DNA from: Burkholderiaceae bacterium
GTDB lineage: Bacteria > Pseudomonadota > Gammaproteobacteria > Burkholderiales > Burkholderiaceae_C
Assembly: GCA_017853735.1 (NCBI GenBank)
Contig: JAFMJA010000078.1
Location: forward strand, 1-10,271
Direction of reading: 5' to 3'
Length of the DNA: 10,271 nucleotides
Shown here in pieces: positions 7,182 through 10,271 of the stretch. The notes beneath the pieces were generated by a model, which searched no databases, had not been told where the DNA came from, and worked only from the letters and a program-made list of their open reading frames with translations. The translations under genes and the position numbers were made by a program. How positions within the stretch are numbered: the first letter of the stretch is position 1; each line of letters opens with the position of its first letter.

Positions 7182-7586
7182 ATGTCCGAGCAAGCCGAGC
7201 CGACTCCGGCCAATATCTTTCTCTTGCTGGGCGGGGAGGAGCAGGTCAGGGCACTGGTGGACCGCTTCTACGATTTGATGGATCTGGAGCCCGCTTACCG
7301 GGCGCTTCGGGCGGTCCATGGCAGCGACCTGGCCCAGGCAAGGCAAAAGCTCTTCTGGTTTCTCTGTGGCTGGCTAGGCGGTCCCAACCATTACATCGAG
7401 CGCTTCGGTCATCCCCGCCTGCGCGCGCGCCACATGCCGTTCAAGATTGGTCTGGCTGAGCGCGACCAGTGGCTGGCCTGCATGGACCAGGCCATGGGCG
7501 AACTGGGTGTAGAGCAAGCGCTACGCGCCAAGCTGCGCGAAGCCTTTTTTGGCACAGCGGACTGGATGCGCAACACCCCTGGTTAA
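7182..7586 (+). CDS. Group II truncated hemoglobin (TrHbO class)
   Basis: This is a 134-residue heme protein of the 2-on-2 globin fold. Key positions line up with Mycobacterium tuberculosis TrHbO: Y30 is B10, the proximal heme ligand F8 is H84 in GHPRLRARHMPF, and W97 is the group II marker Trp G8, 13 residues after F8 as in TrHbO. The CD loop has two more residues than TrHbO and carries H46 where TrHbO has Tyr CD1, a variant I believe is common in proteobacterial members. LFWFLCGWLGGP at 57-68 is the E-helix region. Group II proteins bind oxygen tightly and are linked to NO or peroxide chemistry and oxygen supply. The role in this organism is not known. The gene starts 18 bases after the permease stop, and only a weak purine-rich site precedes the ATG. 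Confidence 0.95.
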   Translation: MSEQAEPTPANIFLLLGGEEQVRALVDRFYDLMDLEPAYRALRAVHGSDLAQARQKLFWFLCGWLGGPNHYIERFGHPRLRARHMPFKIGLAERDQWLACMDQAMGELGVEQALRAKLREAFFGTADWMRNTPG

Positions 7587-7642
7587 ACTTTCAGGCTTAC
7601 CCGATGGCCTCAGAGGATTTGCCTTCATACCTGTGACACATC

Positions 7643-8140
7643 ATGACGGACGCTTTCGAGCTGCGCTTTGAGCGCGATGTACCCATCACCCCGGCGCAGC
7701 TATGGCGCGGCTGGACCGATCCGGCCACGCTGATGCAGTGGTTTTGTCCCCGTCCGTGGCAGGTGGTCGCGTGCGACATCGACCTGCAACCTGGCGGTCT
7801 GTTCCGAACCGTGATGCAGTCTCCCGAGGGTCAGCGCATGCCGCCCATGCCCGGCTGTTACCTGGTGGTGGAACCAGAACGCCGGCTGGTCTGGACCAAC
7901 GCGCTGGGAGCTGCTTACCGCCCCAATCTTCTGCCCTCTGGCGAGGCGGGACCCCATTTTTTCTTTACGGCCGAGATCCGATTTGATCCCCTGCCCACTG
8001 GCGGCACACATTACAGCGCCAGGGTCTGGCATCCGGACCAGGCTGCTTGCCAGGCACATGCCGACATGGGTTTCGAGCAAGGCTGGGGCCTGGCGCTGGA
8101 CCAGCTGGTGGCCCTGATGCAAGCAGATCGCCCTCGCTGA
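7643..8140 (+). CDS. SRPBCC / AHSA1 (Aha1-like) domain protein
   Basis: This 165-residue protein has the START/Bet v1-like helix-grip fold of the activator of Hsp90 ATPase homologue 1 (AHSA1) family. The N-terminal pattern FERDVPITPAQLWRGWTDP (9-27) followed by LMQWFCPRPW (30-39) is the usual first strand and helix pair. DLQPGGLFRTVM (47-58) and FFFTAEIRF (106-114) are later strands, and the C-terminal helix GFEQGWGLALDQLVALM (143-159) is characteristic. Proteins of this family usually bind a hydrophobic ligand or have unknown roles, and no catalytic residue can be assigned. The ATG at 7643 is the first in frame after a TGA at 7634-7636, and no good ribosome site is visible. The gap to the globin stop is 56 bases without a clear terminator or promoter, so it may be the last gene of the permease-globin transcript. 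It converges on the Smr-domain gene. Confidence 0.88.
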   Translation: MTDAFELRFERDVPITPAQLWRGWTDPATLMQWFCPRPWQVVACDIDLQPGGLFRTVMQSPEGQRMPPMPGCYLVVEPERRLVWTNALGAAYRPNLLPSGEAGPHFFFTAEIRFDPLPTGGTHYSARVWHPDQAACQAHADMGFEQGWGLALDQLVALMQADRPR

Positions 8141-8189
8141 GATTCGGCCCGGGCAACAGCGTTCATCACGCCATCCTTCGCGCCACCAA

Positions 8190-8834
8190 TCACCCAGCTT
8201 GCACCAGCAGCAGCACCAGCGCGCCGGCGCCGCCATCGGCAGGACGGGCCTGCACAAAAGCCAGCACCTCCTTTTTCTGCACCAGCCAGCTGTGCACCCG
8301 GTTTTTCAGCACCGGTGTCTTGCCGGGCGAGCCGTGGCCCTTGCCGTGTACCACCCGCACGCAGCGCAGGCCTTCGCGGTGCGCCTTGCGGATGAACTGC
8401 GCTAGCGCGTTGCGCGCATCATCGGTGCGCAGGCCGTGCAGGTCGATCTCGCGCTGGATTTTCCAGTCACCCCGGCGCAGTTTGCGGGTCACGTCCGGGC
8501 CTATTCCCGGACGGCGAAAGCTCAGATGCTCATCGATGTCGAGCAAGGTGCTGACATCAAACTCGTCGCTGATCGCTTCCTGCAACACTGCCTGCTCATC
8601 GCGGTGGTGCTGCATGGCCACCGGGGCCGGGGGTTTTTGCTTGAGTTGCACCGTGGCATTCGGCGTCATGGGCTGCACCGTGCCCACAGCCCTGGTGAAC
8701 ATTTCCTTGTCCGACTGGGCCCGGCGCGCTTGCGCTGCAGCCTCTGCCTGGCGTTGTGCCGCCAAACGCTCCTGCGCCTCGATCTCCTGCTTGACCTGTT
8801 TGAGGTCCGCCAGGCTGCCGACTTTCCTGCTCAT
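8190..8834 (-). CDS. Smr/MutS2-domain protein (putative DNA endonuclease)
   Basis: This 214-residue protein has a C-terminal Smr domain, the nuclease-like domain first seen in MutS2 and also found alone, as in E. coli SmrA and SmrB. The hallmark motifs are IDLHGLRTDDA at 130-140 and the loop VVHGKGHGS at 161-169. The N-terminal 40 residues are rich in Lys, Glu, Gln and Ala and probably form a coiled coil. Residues about 60-110 look poorly ordered. Stand-alone Smr proteins cut DNA, and SmrB-type members cut mRNA at collided ribosomes, so either substrate is possible. Its ATG overlaps the radC stop codon (ATGA, 8834-8831), and an AGGGG ribosome site lies inside the last radC codons. This strongly suggests co-transcription and coupled translation with radC. 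Confidence 0.93.
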   Translation of the reverse strand: MSRKVGSLADLKQVKQEIEAQERLAAQRQAEAAAQARRAQSDKEMFTRAVGTVQPMTPNATVQLKQKPPAPVAMQHHRDEQAVLQEAISDEFDVSTLLDIDEHLSFRRPGIGPDVTRKLRRGDWKIQREIDLHGLRTDDARNALAQFIRKAHREGLRCVRVVHGKGHGSPGKTPVLKNRVHSWLVQKKEVLAFVQARPADGGAGALVLLLVQAG

Positions 8835-9505
8835 ATCAACCCCTGTTCAGCCATGGACAGGGACTGTCCAGTGCCAATAATGATGTGGTCAATCACCCTG
8901 ATATCCACCAGCGACAAGGCAGACTGGAGGGCCTGGGTCAGCGCAGTATCGGCGCGGGAAGCTTGCACTGTGCCGCTGGGGTGGTTGTGGGCCAGCACCA
9001 CAGCGCTGGCATGGTGATGCAGCGCGCGCAGCACCACTTCGCGCGGATAGACCGAAGTCTGGGTCAGGGTGCCACGAAACAATTCCTCCAGCGCCAGCAT
9101 GCGGTGCTGGCTGTCCAGAAAAAGCACAGCGAAGACCTCATGCTTTTTGGCGCCAAGGTGCAGCTGAAGATAGTCTTTCACCGCCTGCGGGTGGTCAAAA
9201 GCCGGACGTTCTTTCAATTGCTCGGCCAGTGCGCGGCGAGCCAGCTCCAGCACCGCCAACAACTCAGCCCGCTTGGCTGGACCCAGACCCTTGATCGCTT
9301 CCAGGTCGCGCGAGCTGGCATGCAGTAGGCCAGCGAGTCCACCAAATTGATCCAGCAGTTCCTGACCCATTTGCAAGACCCCCTTGCCAGGCAGGCCTGT
9401 GCGCAACAGCAGGGCCAGCAGCTCGGCATCGCTCAATGCGCCAGCACCACGAGCCAGCAGCTTTTCGCGCGGTTGAGCATCCACAGGCAGGTCTTTGAGT
9501 GTCAT
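8831..9505 (-). CDS. radC: RadC family protein, JAMM/MPN+ domain
   Basis: RadC proteins were long linked to DNA repair, but that role is disputed and the biochemical activity remains unclear. The protein of 224 residues matches E. coli RadC length (about 222). The N-terminus has PREKLLARGAGALSDAELLA (12-31), followed by a helix-hairpin-helix-like IKGLGPAKRAELLA (71-84). The C-terminal JAMM metal site is intact: H173-N-H175, S183 and D186 in the HxH-x7-S-x2-D pattern, with E123 as the likely upstream acidic residue. The start at 9505 is chosen over an in-frame ATG at 9610 because family homology begins at MTLKDLPVDAQPREK and the longer version would overlap the divergent fkpB gene by about 50 bases. 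The gene overlaps the Smr-domain gene downstream by four bases. Confidence 0.94.
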   Translation of the reverse strand: MTLKDLPVDAQPREKLLARGAGALSDAELLALLLRTGLPGKGVLQMGQELLDQFGGLAGLLHASSRDLEAIKGLGPAKRAELLAVLELARRALAEQLKERPAFDHPQAVKDYLQLHLGAKKHEVFAVLFLDSQHRMLALEELFRGTLTQTSVYPREVVLRALHHHASAVVLAHNHPSGTVQASRADTALTQALQSALSLVDIRVIDHIIIGTGQSLSMAEQGLI

Positions 9506-9529
9506 TGGGGCAGCCGGCAGCAAGGTTTC

Positions 9530-9535
9530 TACAAT
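9530..9535 (+). promoter_or_regulatory. Candidate -10 element for fkpB-ispH
   Basis: TACAAT at 9530-9535 matches five of six bases of the sigma-70 -10 consensus and would place the transcript start near 9542, giving a leader of about 18 bases before the fkpB ATG at 9560. A TTGGGG at 9505-9510 could serve as a -35, but the 19-base spacer is longer than ideal. It lies in the short divergent gap with radC. Confidence 0.45.
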
Positions 9536-9559
9536 GGAGGCCAGTTTATCGGGACTTGC

Positions 9560-10012
9560 ATGACCTCCACCCTTGCCCGCGTTCAGGCGGGCTCCTTTCT
9601 CACACTGCACTATCGCCTGTCCGGTCCGGCTGGCGATGTCATCAACACCTTTGGTGGCCAGCCCGCCACCCTGTCGCTGGGGTCGGGTGAGCTGTCGCCG
9701 GCCCTAGAGGCTGCGCTGATCGGACTGGAGGAGGGCGCGCATGCCACGCTGACCTTGCCCGCGGGCGAGGCTTACGGCGAGCGCAACCCAGCCATGCAGC
9801 AATGGCTCTCACGTCAAGAGTTGCGTGAACTGGGCAATCCTGATGAGGACTACCAGGTCGGCGATATGCTGTACTTCCCCACCCCCGACCGTAAGGGCCA
9901 GTTTGGCGGGGTGATCCTTCAATTGACCGACCTTGCAGTGCTTTTCGATTTCAACCATCCGCTGGCGGGCCAGCCGGTGACTTTCGAAGTACATCTGATC
10001 GGGGTGCTATGA
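9560..10012 (+). CDS. fkpB: FKBP-type peptidyl-prolyl cis-trans isomerase, FkpB/SlpA
   Basis: This is a cytoplasmic prolyl isomerase with chaperone activity, 150 residues against 149 in E. coli FkpB (SlpA). The FKBP core begins with FLTLHYRLSG (13-22) and includes a GLEEGAHATLTLPAGEAYG stretch (55-73). An inserted 'flap' (IF) domain spans roughly 74-127. The chain returns to the core with FDFNHPLAGQPVTFEV (129-144), almost the same as the E. coli protein. There is no His/Cys-rich metal-binding tail, which argues for FkpB rather than SlyD. The next gene is ispH, the same neighbour as in E. coli, and the stop codon overlaps its ATG. The ATG at 9560 is preceded by a weak CGGGA site. Confidence 0.95.
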   Translation: MTSTLARVQAGSFLTLHYRLSGPAGDVINTFGGQPATLSLGSGELSPALEAALIGLEEGAHATLTLPAGEAYGERNPAMQQWLSRQELRELGNPDEDYQVGDMLYFPTPDRKGQFGGVILQLTDLAVLFDFNHPLAGQPVTFEVHLIGVL

Positions 10013-10271
10013 GTCAGCGCGACGACAAGGCCAACATGAGCGCCGCCGGCCTGTCCCAAGGCGCGAGGGCTCCCTCGGGGGGCAGCGAAGACACCACAGT
10101 GATGAACAAGGGGGCGGACATTGTTCTGGCCGAGCCGCGCGGCTTTTGTGCCGGGGTCGATCGGGCGATCGAGATCGTCGAGCGCGCGCTGCAAAAGTTT
10201 GGCCGCCCAATTTATGTGCGCCATGAGATCGTGCACAACACCTATGTGGTCAACGACCTCAAGGCCAAGGG
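10009..10271 (+). CDS. ispH: 4-hydroxy-3-methylbut-2-enyl diphosphate reductase IspH (partial, 5' part only)
   Basis: IspH is the last enzyme of the MEP isoprenoid pathway and makes IPP and DMAPP using a 4Fe-4S cluster. The 87 residues present match the E. coli N-terminus closely from residue 38. PRGFCAGVDRAIEIVE (43-58) holds the first cluster cysteine C47 (E. coli C12). YVRHEIVHN (69-77) holds H76, equivalent to E. coli H41, a substrate-binding residue. The 4-base ATGA overlap with fkpB and a GGGGTG ribosome site inside fkpB favour the start at 10009. That start gives an N-terminal extension of about 35 residues compared with E. coli. The extension is low in complexity, rich in Gly, Ala and Ser, and encodes a GC palindrome. 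The internal ATG at 10102 (M32) would give a normal-length enzyme but has no good ribosome site. The rest of the gene lies beyond the window. Confidence 0.95.
   Translation, partial: MSQRDDKANMSAAGLSQGARAPSGGSEDTTVMNKGADIVLAEPRGFCAGVDRAIEIVERALQKFGRPIYVRHEIVHNTYVVNDLKAK
10064..10077. repeat. GC-rich palindrome inside the ispH N-terminal extension
   Basis: CGAGGG (10064-10069) and CCCTCG (10072-10077) form a 6-bp hairpin with a 2-base loop, within a longer G/C-rich stretch from about 10055 to 10087. It encodes the unusual GARAPSGGSE part of the IspH extension. It resembles intergenic REP-like palindromes common in Comamonadaceae as I recall them, but no second copy is present in this window, so calling it a repeat is an inference. 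Confidence 0.35.

Noticed and set aside
5673..7346. Open frame of 557 codons on the minus strand opposite the permease
   Set aside because: The translation is rich in Gln, His and Arg with no domain, as expected of the reverse complement of membrane-protein codons. It also runs into the globin gene.
8141..8189. Terminator between the convergent SRPBCC and Smr-domain genes
   Set aside because: Only a short GCCCGGGC palindrome is present, without a loop or T-run.
9534..9563. Nine-codon leader frame ending in an ATGA overlap with the fkpB start
   Set aside because: The likely transcript start near 9542, set by TACAAT at 9530-9535, lies downstream of its ATG, so it would not be translated. Nothing in its codons suggests attenuation.
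9506..9610. Upstream ATG adding 35 residues to RadC
   Set aside because: RadC homology starts at the ATG at 9505. The extension would overlap the divergent fkpB coding region and its promoter.

Overview
The window looks like chromosomal core sequence from a GC-rich betaproteobacterium, most likely Burkholderiales and probably Comamonadaceae. This rests on base composition, the style of the proteins and the gene orders radC-smr and fkpB-ispH. Taxonomy is inferred from recall, since no search was possible. No insertion sequence, prophage, CRISPR array, tRNA or rRNA was seen, and coding is dense with no gene-free stretch over 150 bases.

Layout from left to right. A periplasmic ModA-like substrate-binding protein (minus strand, 3' end cut by the window edge) comes first, then electron transfer flavoprotein-ubiquinone oxidoreductase (minus). 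A divergent 141-bp gap follows, leading to a plus-strand pair: a classical SDR dehydrogenase and a hotdog-fold acyl-CoA thioesterase. A convergent AhpD-like, peroxidase-related protein (minus) comes next. An 80-bp divergent gap carrying a perfect 9-bp inverted repeat separates it from a plus-strand run: a large ten-helix FtsX/YbbP-type permease, a group II truncated hemoglobin and an AHSA1/SRPBCC protein. Facing these are radC and a Smr-domain gene (minus), joined by an ATGA overlap. Finally fkpB and the 5' part of ispH lie on the plus strand, also joined by an ATGA overlap.

How they may work together. ETF-QO, the SDR and the thioesterase all fit acyl-CoA and fatty-acid oxidation and its electron flow to ubiquinone. 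The AhpD-like protein and the truncated hemoglobin both suggest handling of reactive oxygen or nitrogen species, but a functional link to the permease between them is only inferred from position. RadC and Smr look like a co-translated DNA-metabolism pair. FkpB and IspH repeat the neighbour pair known from E. coli.

I see no clearly new biological system here. The most interesting points are: the permease with no ABC ATPase beside it and with a globin directly downstream; the inverted repeat before that permease; an N-terminal extension of IspH that contains a repeat-like GC palindrome; and the radC-smr coupling.
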